Source: Gracilaria domingensis
Lineage: Eukaryota; Rhodophyta; Florideophyceae; Gracilariales; Gracilariaceae
Assembly: GCA_022539475.1 (NCBI GenBank)
Contig: VCMS01000136.1
Span: 91,028-155,027 of the forward strand
DNA: 64,000 nucleotides
Direction: 5' to 3'
The notes under the pieces are model-generated. The model was given only the letters and a program-made list of their open reading frames with translations. It had not been told where the DNA came from and ran no database searches. This document shows, in pieces, positions 19,479 to 29,129 of this stretch; within the stretch, counting starts at the first letter, position 1, and each line of letters starts with the position of its first letter. The translations under genes and the position numbers were made by a program.

Positions 19479-21440
19479 ATGGAGGGGGCGGGAATCACCT
19501 CTCTCTGGAGGAAGACGTCGAGGAACGCGCACGAATGGGTGCGTTTACTTCATGCGTCTCCATTTGTAGCACGTGCCTTCAAGTACGGTATATATGACCC
19601 ACCGGTTGTTCCCTTTACGGAAGGCACCGTGCTACCTCCGATTCCACAGTCTCCGGTAGACATAGACTACGCTGAGAAGGACCTACTTCAAGGTCTAGAA
19701 GAGCATATCTATGAAGAAGTGACAAAGGATTATGCAATGGCAAGGGTAGAAGAGGGTAAGATGATTTCTTCAGCCTTCACGGTTTGGAGAGCTAACTCCA
19801 GCGGGGTGCTGAAAGGAAGATTCGTAGTGAATTTCAGCTTGCAGTCTACTCACTGGGAGAAAGGGGCGGTTAAGATGGAAACTATTCCGTCGTTTGCCCT
19901 AGATCTGCAGCAGAACGACTATCTGCTCTCGTGGGACATAAAGGGCGGATATAGAGCGTTCTACCTGCACCCCCGTATGCGCGACTATTTCTTGTTTCAT
20001 TACGGTGGACGGTACTTTCGTTGCGTCGCGCTACCGTTCGGGTGGGGGCGCTCCGCCCTCTGGGTCACTAAACTGCTGAAGCCCCTGGTACGTTACATTC
20101 GCGAGGCGCTCGGGTACCGGCTTTTGCCCTACATCGATGACTTTCTCCTCGCCCCATCACCGTTCGGGACTGTGGCTACGAAGCGGCACTGCCGCAGAGC
20201 GACAACAAAGCTGGACGCATTGTTGACCAGGCTCGGTATCACGAGGCATCCAGACAAAGGCGAATGGATCGGGTCTCGCCAAATCGATCATCTCGGTTTC
20301 AGCATCGACACCACCAAAATGGTGGTAACTGTCACGCCGCACAAGGTAGAGAGAGTACACAGCATCGCCAAAGGACTCCTGCGAATTGCCTGTTCGCACC
20401 AGCGCCTTGTACCAACGAAACTGTTGAGACACTTCTGCGGCGTGTGCGTATCGTTGGGGCTCGCCTACCCACTGGCCCGTTTCTATACACGGTCGCTCTA
20501 CGACTCCATGGCCGTCTCGCAGCACAAGCACAACGAACGCAAGGAAAGGGTCCGTCTTTCCCGACAAGCTTTGCGCGACCTGCGCCATTGGCGCTCATTC
20601 ACGCAGGGAAGCGGTCGGCCCCTACAACCACCGCCTCCACAGATGGCAATTCACAGCGACGCGTCCGACATCGGTTACGGCGGTACCCTCGGCCCAGACT
20701 TGTCAGCGGGCAATGTAGGTTTGTGGGCAAGTCTTGGGTTGTGGCGACCCAAGGACAGGCACGAGTCGATCACTGTGAGGGAGCTACGCGCCGTTCGGCT
20801 ACTGTTGGCGAGACCCTTCGCCCGTTTTCTGCGGTCGAGCGCGATCAAACGCGTCCTAGTCCACGAAGACAACCGGGCGGTGTCACTGGTGCTGAACGCG
20901 ATGGTGTCGGCTTCCCCGGCAATGATGAGCGAGCTGCGGAAGCTTCATCGTGTGCTGGAATGGCTCGGGATCACTGTCAAATCCAATTGGATCCCGAGCG
21001 CCGTCAACAGGTTTGCGGATAGACTGTCGCGAACATGGCTCCCGTACGACACAAGAGCAACCTTCTACCTCATTCAGGCATTACGGCACGAATTCGAGTT
21101 CGACCGCCATATATTCTGGGACGGCCCGTTCGGCGAGCGGCTAGCTGCTCGGCGCAAATATCTGTTTCAACACCTCGACGAGCCATGGGACCCTCGCGCA
21201 TGCCACCTTTGGACCCCTCCATTCGACTTCGTGGCCCTGGTGGTCAGGAAGATCGAAGAAGACGCGGCTCGAGGGATTCTCGTGGCGCCCCACTGGCCCA
21301 ATCAGCCTTGGTATCAACGCCTCCGACAGGTGTCGAACCGAATCACCATCTTGCACCCCTCCCAGATCCCGCACGATCTCCTCCAAGGACTGCGGAACGC
21401 GCGTTCCTGGGCAGTGGCGATTGCGCAGATTCGTTGCTAG
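19479..21440 (+). CDS. Reverse transcriptase-RNase H of the DIRS-like element
   Basis: An intact 653-codon frame starts MEGAGITSLWRKTSR. RT motifs run in order: GRFVVNFS near 113, LSWDIKGGYRAFYLHP near 150, FRCVALPFGWG near 180 and the catalytic LLPYIDDFLLAP with YIDD at 218-221. RNase H follows with MAIHSDASDIGYGGTLG near 388, a conserved Glu in TVRELRAV and an Asp in VHEDNRAVSLV. The last part overlaps the recombinase frame by about 400 bases, as in other DIRS elements. No defect was seen in the catalytic residues. Confidence 0.9.
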   Translation: MEGAGITSLWRKTSRNAHEWVRLLHASPFVARAFKYGIYDPPVVPFTEGTVLPPIPQSPVDIDYAEKDLLQGLEEHIYEEVTKDYAMARVEEGKMISSAFTVWRANSSGVLKGRFVVNFSLQSTHWEKGAVKMETIPSFALDLQQNDYLLSWDIKGGYRAFYLHPRMRDYFLFHYGGRYFRCVALPFGWGRSALWVTKLLKPLVRYIREALGYRLLPYIDDFLLAPSPFGTVATKRHCRRATTKLDALLTRLGITRHPDKGEWIGSRQIDHLGFSIDTTKMVVTVTPHKVERVHSIAKGLLRIACSHQRLVPTKLLRHFCGVCVSLGLAYPLARFYTRSLYDSMAVSQHKHNERKERVRLSRQALRDLRHWRSFTQGSGRPLQPPPPQMAIHSDASDIGYGGTLGPDLSAGNVGLWASLGLWRPKDRHESITVRELRAVRLLLARPFARFLRSSAIKRVLVHEDNRAVSLVLNAMVSASPAMMSELRKLHRVLEWLGITVKSNWIPSAVNRFADRLSRTWLPYDTRATFYLIQALRHEFEFDRHIFWDGPFGERLAARRKYLFQHLDEPWDPRACHLWTPPFDFVALVVRKIEEDAARGILVAPHWPNQPWYQRLRQVSNRITILHPSQIPHDLLQGLRNARSWAVAIAQIRC

Positions 21441-22456
21441 CCCGATATCGTTCCGGCGCTCGGTGGTCCGTGCTGGAACGAACAGCAAAACAAAGCCGGA
21501 CAAACGGGGGAGCTGCAGCCGCGGCGCTGATCTCCAACTTTGGATACTCCGAAAGTAGGTGGATCAACCGCTCGACTCAGCTTAAGAAATGGTTTGACTT
21601 CTGCGAAAAGGAACAAATTCAGCCTTTAGTAGAAGATGACGGCCCCATCGCAGCCTTTGTTGGCTACCTATCCGAAGAAGGAAAGATTTCGGCTACATCT
21701 TTACCGCAGTATTTGTCGGCCATACCCAAGTTTCACGAGCACCATGGCCGTCAGTCCCCAACGCGGACAGCTTTGTTGAAGAACCTACTGGCCGCCTACT
21801 CTCGAAAACATGCCTCCGATGGTGACGGGAAACCCATACGCATTGGCTGCTCTGCAGAGATTCTCCTGCGCGTTGTACGCGCCGGCTGCCAATCCACACA
21901 ATCGCACACTGTAGGATGTTGCGCGGCCGCTGTCATAAGCTTCATCTTTCACCTCCGCTCTGTGAGCATCACAGCCATCAAGCGTGAAGACCTTTCTTTC
22001 ACGGCAGACAGAATGGAATTACGGGTCAGAAGGCGAAAAGGAAAGGTCAACTCCCGTCCCTTGGTTCTCAGCTATCGTCGGAACCCAGCCTGGGACGATC
22101 CTGCAACCCCTTTTAGTTTGTTGCGGAAATGGACGTGTCTTCGGAAAGGAGCTTGGCTATTTAGCCTTGACGATACGGTAATTAACCTTCACGCCGCCGT
22201 TGACAAAGTCCTGAAAGCAGCGGCCGTGTCAGCGCCTTCCGGATTCTTGTACAGCTCGCACAGCCCACGCATTGGCTCTTTCAACGAACTGCTTTTGTTG
22301 GGTGTCTCTCGGGAGTTCATTATACATCGCTTCGATTGGAGTTCGGAATCAATGTTTAGAGTGTACACTGACAGTTCTATTTCTGTGTCGCCCGCTTCGG
22401 AATGGTTCTTCGCGCATCTCCTTCCGGTCCCGTCGCTGCGCCCACCTCCTACGTAA
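21035..22456 (+). CDS. Tyrosine recombinase of the DIRS-like element
   Basis: The frame is open from 21035 (473 codons), overlapping the end of the RT frame. The convincing part begins around 21450 (SLLARYRSGARWSVLERTAK). It has an SAM-like N-terminal region (RSTQLKKWFDFCEKEQIQPL) and then catalytic motifs: the first Arg in HLRSVSITAIKREDL, HxxR in SHSPRIGS, Trp in FDWSSESM and the nucleophile Tyr in FRVYTDSS. This enzyme replaces the DDE integrase of LTR elements and joins circular DNA to the target. The true start is uncertain because the overlapped N-terminal codons are Pro/Arg-rich and look non-functional. The stop is 33 bases before the right repeat. Confidence 0.85.
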   Translation: MAPVRHKSNLLPHSGITARIRVRPPYILGRPVRRAASCSAQISVSTPRRAMGPSRMPPLDPSIRLRGPGGQEDRRRRGSRDSRGAPLAQSALVSTPPTGVEPNHHLAPLPDPARSPPRTAERAFLGSGDCADSLLARYRSGARWSVLERTAKQSRTNGGAAAAALISNFGYSESRWINRSTQLKKWFDFCEKEQIQPLVEDDGPIAAFVGYLSEEGKISATSLPQYLSAIPKFHEHHGRQSPTRTALLKNLLAAYSRKHASDGDGKPIRIGCSAEILLRVVRAGCQSTQSHTVGCCAAAVISFIFHLRSVSITAIKREDLSFTADRMELRVRRRKGKVNSRPLVLSYRRNPAWDDPATPFSLLRKWTCLRKGAWLFSLDDTVINLHAAVDKVLKAAAVSAPSGFLYSSHSPRIGSFNELLLLGVSREFIIHRFDWSSESMFRVYTDSSISVSPASEWFFAHLLPVPSLRPPPT

Positions 22457-22489
22457 CCGCTCCTCTCGGCATCTTAAAGTTTTCTTCAT

Positions 22490-22788
22490 GACATCTTTGA
22501 GCATTACAGCTATGAAGAGCTAGCACGAAAGGACAGCGAGCGACGCAGCCGGCCGCCCGCTACTGCCGAGCGTACCAGAAGGCACACTTGGCCCCCCTCT
22601 TCGCGGACCGCTGACGGGGACAATGCGACCTGACTGTCTCCTTTTCGAAAACACTGTCTCTCACAAAACTTAAGCGGTCGTGGCTGATCTCGGACTCTAT
22701 GAACCAGACGGAGACACGTGGTCTTTATCAGCGCTCTCGATACACGTTTTAACCCGGATCCGCTCTCTCCTCGCATTTCCGTTTCTTC
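22490..22788 (+). repeat. Right direct repeat of the DIRS-like element
   Basis: This is the partner of 18437-18735. It starts GACATCTTTGAGCATTACAG and ends CCGTTTCTTC, like the left copy. Confidence 0.9.
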
Positions 22789-23079
22789 TCCCACCCTTCC
22801 CCCTCGTTCAATCACATGTCGTTTCTTCGTTACTTATGTCTTTAGCTTTCACAAGTCGGCAATATTGGCCTTAAGGATCACCGTCTTGTTCCTTTATTAA
22901 ACGTAGTGCGCATTGCGCTTGTTCTTCTTCAAAATTTCTTCATAGTTATGGGTTCTCATTGAAAGATTCGTTGCACCTCAATTTGATCTTGCCGCTACCA
23001 CTAGGGTCGTTTATGTCAGTATTCTATTTAAATTTTTTTATTTTATTCGAATTATGCCGCCGCCCTAACCTTCTGAATA
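22789..23079. other. Interior of element D or DIRS right end, no gene
   Basis: The stretch is AT-rich with short frames only. The junction between the DIRS right end and element D lies somewhere in its first part. Confidence 0.35.
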
Positions 23080-23900
23080 CAGCTGAGATATGGAATCGTC
23101 ACCGTAAAAAGATGGAATTGGTTACCAACGGCTACACTATGAATCCGTTATTTTATAGAAAGAATTTTATGATTTATGGGATACATCAAACAACAACAAA
23201 ATTCCTGCAAAATTGCACGGCATCGTTCTATTATCTCAACTAGAAGGCCGTGACTGAAACTTGGCATCACAATTAGAGGTGGAAAATTTGAAGACTGAAA
23301 ATGGCGCAATTACATTGGCTATATGTATTTGTGAACAAAATTCTTTATCAAGCATTACGGAAGTGTACAAACGGTTTTACAAATTATTTTGCACGAAAAG
23401 AGAACACCGAGAAGCTTTACATATTTTTGAGAAACGGTTTTAAGCTGCTGTGGTGCATTTCGTCTTCCGGACGAGCTTCTGGATTTTATTTTTCTGGAAA
23501 ATTGCTAACTATGTGCTGCACATTGGCTGTTTATTTTTGCGTCAGTTGTATCTAAACAATATAATGAACCTAATGTTAAGAACAAATATGATTCTAAAAA
23601 AGATAAGATGAGTCTAATTAATTATGATGACGTTGGTTTTCTCATTCGAAGTTCAGATAAAATGATGGAACCGAAATCCAAGAACATTTCAGCCCATAGT
23701 TCTACTGTTCGAGGACGGTTACCTAAAGAAGAACTTGAAAAATTGAAAAAGACCTCAAAGTTCCATCTATGCCATTAGACTGAACATTGGGCTTCTGAAG
23801 ATTCTAAATGCTTGAACCAAAATTTTGATCGTAGTGCACTACCACCAAAATCTCCTAAACCATTGGCCAACCACTGTATCCTTTCTGATTGGGGTAAGTG
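23080..23900 (+). pseudogene. Gag remnant of element D
   Basis: Pieces in shifting plus-strand frames resemble a copia-type Gag. HGIVLLSQLEG and LASQLEVENLKTENGAI are followed by ITEVYKRFYKLFCTK and HIFEKRFKAAV. Further on, FHLCH...TEHWASEDSKC looks like a degenerate zinc knuckle containing a stop and lacking its first Cys. Several stops are present. Assignment rests on the order of these motifs. Confidence 0.5.
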
Positions 23901-24044
23901 GATTTTGATTTTATTTGTTCTTTATTACTATATTTATATTGGAAATGACTTTGAAATGGAATTTATTACCTGGATGATTTGCGATACATATGTAAAACCA
24001 AGAATGAGGGAAGTATTTGGTTTCACCAAAAAGGGATGAGTATG

Positions 24045-24241
24045 AAATATTATTATGACTATCAGAGCAACCAACCTCTCTCTATATTTATTTAATTATT
24101 ATGCTTACATGGCCAATTACGTGGCTACCAAATCATTATGCGGTCCTCTCCGCCTTTTTATTAGTAGTATAAAAGGGATAAAACTTGCTCCGGTCTACCA
24201 GTAGAGTTCATCCAAGCCCAATTACAACCACCATCTTTATA
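24045..24241 (+). repeat. Right LTR-like repeat of element D
   Basis: This is the partner of 18233-18436. It ends CCACCATCTTTATA and is followed by GCCGATAT, the same 8 bases that precede the left copy. Confidence 0.7.
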
Positions 24242-24249
24242 GCCGATAT

Positions 24250-25920
24250 TCTTCACGCCGCTTACCCCTTATCTGTAGTGTTCTTTTCGTCCCATGCATT
24301 TATCGTGTTCAAACTCCACTGCTTATACTCATCAGCACGTTGCTGCGCAAACACAGACTTTCTTTCGCTGCCATGAACCCTTCGTCTGCTGCGACCAACA
24401 GTACTAACACCGATGTTTTTGGTTGCACCGTAGTTCACTTTTGCGATCAAGCATGGCATGGACATTGCCGATCATCGGGAGTTCTACATTGTAAGTAAAA
24501 TATTCTTGTCGTTCTTTACTCTAGATTTAAATCTTACATTTATTACTGGGCGCTGCGAACCATATAATGTAAGCGAAGAGGATCAAACGTACAACACATA
24601 AAAGCTGTTTTTGCTTGTCGTGTGAGGACTCATGATATGTTTTCCCTGACGTTCTGTTTCTTTTTCCGAAAAGGTTTTCACAGAAACGTTGAAGGTTTTA
24701 GTGGTCATGGAAGTCTGTACACCGCAACCTGCGTCGCGATCTTAGAGCAGCTTGATCATCATGTGATTTTCCGAGCGAGATTGGAGCAGCATTTCTCTTG
24801 TCGAGGAGTGTTGTGTGTGCTGATGGACGGTCTCCATCAGCTCGACAAGATCCATGTCCGGATCTTGTCGTCCCTGCCTGCCGACACATAAAGATCTTGA
24901 GGAGAGCTCGTCAACTAGAGAACAATAAAGCCTACTTTGGATCAAATCAGTCAATTTGCTTCCATATATGAAGCTTTGCTATGGTCTAATTGCATGATTG
25001 TTTATTTGGAGCGATTGGTAGACGGACGCATTTGTGGCGGTAACTTTCGTTCTGCGCAGTATGTGCACTGCTGGTCAGATTGTGTGCGAGAGACAACGGT
25101 CAAACGCGCAACAGATCAAGTTTGGTCTGCTTGTCTGGCGAAGCTGCCAATTCAAAAACTTGCGTAGGTGACAGTTCTAGATTTGATATAAACACTAGCA
25201 CACGGAGCTAGAAATTCAAATCGTGGCTGGCTCGCCGCGTGATAAGGAACTCAGTTATCGCGCTACATAAGCGTTTTGAGTGACGGAAATGCACCGAGTT
25301 TGTGGAACATTCTCTCATTTCGAGCGTCTTTCTTGTGTGGCAGTTTGCGCAAGACACGTCCTCAGCTTTGGGCCTCTTTCGTGCATCTTTATTGTTCCTG
25401 TTTGTAAAAGCCCAAAAAGACCACCCTGCTACTGTAATTTTGACGGCAGTGCACCAGAATTGTTGAACTATCCAGATTTTAGCAGGCACAAAGCCTATTT
25501 TAGATCAAATCAGTCAATTTGCTCCCATTGTATGGAGCTTTGCTATGACTTGTTTCTCGTCGCATATGCTAGTCAGTCCATCAGTCACTTCTCACCTTTT
25601 TTTTTTAACACTAATCAGTCAGTCACAAATACGGCCCAAAGATTGACAGACTTTTCGATGAAGTATGCCAAGGCATGAGAAGCAATGAGATCTACGAAGC
25701 TTGATTGGGAAAAAGGGGAAGAATGTCGAGAACCGTTGTCTGCAGAGGCCTTGGAAGATTTCACTATATTATGAAGTCAATATTTATTTTCCTATTTAGT
25801 CTTCATTCACAACGATAAATGTCGAGAGGGATTAAATTGTAATCGCTCACAACAGAAATCTCACCCGCTCCGACTGTAGAAGTTACTTTCTACCCCATCG
25901 TCGTCCATTCCTTGCCAAAC
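24250..25920. other. Intergenic, repeat fragments only
   Basis: No gene is recognised. Two similar stretches in direct orientation, 24925-24990 and 25487-25552, share GATCAAATCAGTCAATTTGC. The segment 25400-25490 is an uninterrupted relative of the sequence into which gypsy-A inserted (see findings). The last part (25740-25920) is the 3' flank of the secreted-protein gene. Confidence 0.5.
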
Positions 25921-26589
25921 TTAGGCCTGGAGAGTGAAACGGGTATGGTGCTGAGCGCGAACGATCTCAACCTTTCCGACCTCAGTGGAGGCGCAGTTGA
26001 ACTGGGCTCCGGGGCTGACGGTGGATGAGAGAAGTGCACCGGGAACAGCGCCACCATCGGACTTCCTTCTCAGGTAGGCCTTAAGCGTCACATCACCCTC
26101 GTCCTCATCACCGTGCCAGCCAGCGAAAGCACTGACAGAGGTGGATCCGGACCACTTACCGTCGGCAAGAGCGGAGGCAATGTCCACAACGGTGACTTCT
26201 CTGCCGCCAAAGGAGGTGTCATCACCGCCAAAGTCAAGGTAGTCGGTGTCGGGCTCGCAGCTCCACCCGACGTTCCCGGTCAAGAAGCGGGTGCTGGTGT
26301 CAAGATCAGATTGGCTGGCGCCCCATGAGTACTCCACGACCAATTCGACGAGCGGCACATGGACGTTGGCAAGGATGAAGGAGTCTTGCGGCATTTTGCA
26401 GGCAAAGCCGCTGTCGGGGTTGGAGCAGGCGGCGACGGCGCACACACCGCGGGTGACGGGGTGCCTGCACTCACGGTCGGACATGGCGCGGTTGGGGTTG
26501 CAACGGTTGGGGCACATGTCTACGGTGGAGAATGCAGTGGCGCAGGCGGCCAAAGCAAGGAGGGCAGCGGAAACAAAGAAGGTCTTCAT
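25921..26589 (-). CDS. Small secreted Cys-containing protein, paralogue 1
   Basis: A 222-residue protein starts at ATG 26589 with a clear signal peptide (MKTFFVSAALLALAACATAF). The mature part has a Cys-rich N-terminal motif (DMCPNRCNPNRA, RECRHPVTRGVC, AACSNPDSGFAC). A beta-rich body of about 140 residues follows (VVEYSWGASQSDLDTSTRFL, FGGDDTSFGG, SVSAFAGWHG, LKAYLRRKSDGG). The frame is open upstream, but codons before 26589 look non-coding, and the signal peptide fixes the start. The plus-strand paralogue at 28422 shares the same architecture at about half of positions. An extracellular or cell-wall role is likely; I do not recognise the family. A TATAAAAG box lies about 100 bases upstream. 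Confidence 0.85.
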   Translation of the reverse strand: MKTFFVSAALLALAACATAFSTVDMCPNRCNPNRAMSDRECRHPVTRGVCAVAACSNPDSGFACKMPQDSFILANVHVPLVELVVEYSWGASQSDLDTSTRFLTGNVGWSCEPDTDYLDFGGDDTSFGGREVTVVDIASALADGKWSGSTSVSAFAGWHGDEDEGDVTLKAYLRRKSDGGAVPGALLSSTVSPGAQFNCASTEVGKVEIVRAQHHTRFTLQA

Positions 26590-26686
26590 TGCGGATGGAT
26601 GACAGGATTGGCTGGTCTTGAGGCTTGAGTCGAGGGAATAGGTTGGGCTGTAGGCTTTGTGGGAACGGAGTTCTCGTGAACAGCAG

Positions 26687-26694
26687 CTTTTATA
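26687..26694 (-). promoter_or_regulatory. TATA box of the paralogue 1 gene
   Basis: TATAAAAG on the minus strand lies 98-105 bases upstream of ATG 26589, in a position suitable for a core promoter with a leader of about 70 bases. Confidence 0.5.
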
Positions 26695-28421
26695 CAGCCT
26701 TTTGGTGGGAGGTATTGCTCTGGGAAGGGGCAAAATGACATGAGGCGCATGTGTGTTTGTTGAGGCATGCAGGAGCAAAAGAAACGATGACGGAGACTAG
26801 CGCATGTTTCCAACGTATTCTGTGGTTGATGAAACTAGGTACAGTGTGCTTTGGCACAGATCCTTTCCCTTGGAAGTGAAAAGCTGCGGCAACCGTGGCG
26901 CAGAACAAGTATGACGATGTGCGTCTGGAGTGAAATATAGGCGAGTGTTGTCAGTTGCATGTTTGCCACAAGGCCATACTTGGAAGGGCGCCGATGTTAT
27001 CGTGGAAGGAAGCTGGGTGGATGAGGGATACTATTCTGGTGCAAGGGTGTACTGTTTGACCAAACGCTCATGGGAAGAGGAACCAAAGGTGAAGGGACAG
27101 GAGCATGAGCGGCGTTGTGGCTCTGAATCGTACAGTTTGAAAGCGCATATGCTTGTGGCTTACAACATGATGTCCTCGTTTGCTGACAACCAAGTAACAT
27201 TAAATGTAATCATGTTCGTACAATGACGTCCAAATATAGTGCTCGGACCACGTCCAATGGCGGCGGAGAAGACGCAGGGGTTTACTCTGTATGTTCGGGG
27301 TGAATGCTCGCGCATCGTTGAGCGCCAAATGGCGTTTCCGTGGGCCTTTTTTTTTCTGAAGGTGTGTTTGATGCACATCAGTTGCATGTGTGCCAGCCCC
27401 GCAGCGCATTCTTGGACGTCTGGTGCAGGAAGAACATGGAGGGATGGCAGACGTGGTTGAAGACAGCCGAGCATCGCACGGTCTGCTTTTGAGAGATGTG
27501 GCGGCGGCATTGCGCACGTGGCATGGCACTGGTTGGGACGGCGTCCAGCAATGAGGGCGCATTCCCTCACGTTAGCCTGGCGCATCTCTGCTCGTTTTCG
27601 CTGTTGGCCTAGAGGCGTTTTGGAAATGTGGGACAGCCTCTTCCATTGCTGCAGCGCAATTGGAGGCGGTCCGTACGTTCCTATTGGTGTGGGCGACGGC
27701 GGAAAAAAAGAATGAGTCAGTTGGGGCATTGGCAACGCGGACGACGCAAGCGCCAGCAGAGATGATGCGGCAGAAGGCATGAATGCAGTTATATCTCGGG
27801 GTGTTGGAAAGCAGATGTTTTGCGCTGACAGGCGGGCTGTTTCGCAGTTGTGGGCGTACAGTTTGGTAGGGTTTGAGAACCTCCTTAACGCATTTTGAGC
27901 TGTTGTTGACAAAAAGTCAGACGCGGCACTTGCAGCAGCAGAAGAGGAAGAAGAAGAAGGCACACGTTGCTGCCGCCATTGGTCACGTCGACGTCCCAGT
28001 AGAGCAAAGAGGAACAAACATAATGATGATCCATCACGATTTATGTGGCAGCACCATGAGGGAGATAGTGCAACTTTAGAAACGCTGTTGTATCACGCTG
28101 GGAGCGAGTGGCGAACGGGGGTACGTGAAAGTTATCAAGTGTCGGGGAAGCATTCCGCCACGCGTGTGCACTGCGAGCTGCGCGCTGTGGGCTCCGTCGG
28201 ATGCAATCGCTGGCTCCCAACGCATGGCGAGCGCGCACAGCACGCCTTCTACGCGCGGGCGCGCCGTCGGCGGAACGCGCAGCGAGCTGGGCGGGGCATG
28301 TTGAGCAGCGGAGTACTTAAGCAGCGGAGATACTGGCGCTCCGTCGCTCTCCCTCTCTTTCCCCCATCGCAACCCAACCGCCGACCTAACTGCCAACCCA
28401 CCCTCACCCCGCCCATTCATC
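26695..28421. other. Shared upstream region between the two secreted-protein genes
   Basis: The genes diverge from this 1.7-kb interval. A minus-strand frame of 285 codons (27160-28017) is open here, but it has low-complexity composition (poly-Ser, poly-Ala, many His and Cys) and no motif, so I do not call it a gene. GC content rises toward 28.1 kb. Confidence 0.5.
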
Positions 28422-29081
28422 ATGAAGCTGTTCGCAACCTTGTTCCTGACCGTGCTCGCGGCCGCGTTTGCTCAACACCCGAGCAACCACGTGTGCCCCA
28501 ACCGCTGCAACGCCAACCGCAATCTGGCCGTGCGCGAGTGCAACCACCCCGTGACGCGCAGCATCTGCGAGGTGCGCGCGTGCGACGGCGGCTTCTCGTG
28601 CTCGCTGCCGGCCAACTCGTTCCTCATCTCCAGCAACCAGCTGCCCGCGCTCGAAATGGCGGTCGAATACACATGGGGCCCGGAGCAACGCGACCTGGAC
28701 ACCAGCACGCGCTTCCTGTCCGGGTCCGTCGGTGTCGGGTGCAACGCGCCCAGCGCGTACCTGCAGTTCGGCGGCGACAACACGAGCCACGGCGGCTCGG
28801 AGGTGGCCACCGTCGACTTTGAGCAGGCGCGCGCCGACGGCCAGTGGGAGGCGGCCACCACGGTGGGCGCGTACGCCGGCTGGTACAACTCGGAGAACCT
28901 GGGCTCGGCGCAGCTGCGCGTGACGCTGCGCAGGAAGGACAACGGCGCCGTGGATCCCGGCACCGCGCTGTCGGCGCGCGTGCGCCCCGGCGCGCAGTTC
29001 GGCTGCGCCGAGACCAAGGTGGCCGACGTGCGCGTGGTGCGCGGCGCGCAGCACACGCGCGTCACGCTGGCGCTGGCGTGA
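28422..29081 (+). CDS. Small secreted Cys-containing protein, paralogue 2, very GC-rich
   Basis: A 219-residue protein starts at ATG 28422 with signal peptide MKLFATLFLTVLAAAFA. It shares with paralogue 1 the motifs VCPNRCNANR, ECNHPVTRSIC, DLDTSTRFLSGSVG, FGGDNTSHGG and the C-terminal HTRVTLAL. Cys spacing is conserved. Codon third positions are almost all G or C, in sharp contrast to paralogue 1. This gives a local composition jump that continues into the GC-rich tract downstream. Function is unknown; a secreted or wall-associated beta-sandwich protein is plausible. The start fits the signal peptide and no better ATG lies upstream. Confidence 0.85.
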   Translation: MKLFATLFLTVLAAAFAQHPSNHVCPNRCNANRNLAVRECNHPVTRSICEVRACDGGFSCSLPANSFLISSNQLPALEMAVEYTWGPEQRDLDTSTRFLSGSVGVGCNAPSAYLQFGGDNTSHGGSEVATVDFEQARADGQWEAATTVGAYAGWYNSENLGSAQLRVTLRRKDNGAVDPGTALSARVRPGAQFGCAETKVADVRVVRGAQHTRVTLALA

Positions 29082-29129
29082 GCGCAAGTAATTGCGCAAT
29101 TGCAGCGCGCTAGTGGCTAATTACTATTA

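Larger units (their letters stand above)
18437..22788 (+). mobile_element. DIRS-like (tyrosine-recombinase) retrotransposon with three open frames
   Basis: Direct repeats of 299 bp (18437-18735 and 22490-22788, about 95% alike) enclose a Gag-like frame, an RT/RNase H frame and an overlapping tyrosine recombinase frame. There is no integrase or protease, which is the defining layout of DIRS-order elements. Direct rather than inverted repeats resemble the PAT/Ngaro branches. No target duplication is seen, as expected for recombinase-mediated insertion. The right end may extend some tens of bases past 22788. Confidence 0.85.
18233..24241 (+). mobile_element. Element D: decayed LTR retroelement split by a DIRS insertion
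   Basis: Similar sequences of about 200 bp at 18233-18436 and 24045-24241 are in direct orientation. They are bordered on the outside by the same 8 bases, GCCGATAT (18225-18232 and 24242-24249). The interior on the plus strand holds a degenerate Gag at 23080-23880 and no pol, so the element was probably deleted or non-autonomous. The DIRS element starts exactly where the left repeat ends. The repeats end in CTTTATA, not CA; calling them LTRs rests on orientation, position and the Gag. Confidence 0.6.

Noticed and set aside
20157-21022. Additional long frames within the DIRS RT region on both strands
   Set aside because: They are shadows of the RT-RNase H frame, which has conserved catalytic motifs.
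18437-22788. LTR retrotransposon reading of the DIRS-like element
   Set aside because: Direct repeats alone would fit LTRs, but there is no integrase or protease, and a tyrosine recombinase with HxxR...Y is present.
27160-28017. Minus-strand frame of 285 codons between the secreted paralogues
   Set aside because: Low-complexity composition, no motif, and location in a shared promoter region; no evidence that it is a gene.
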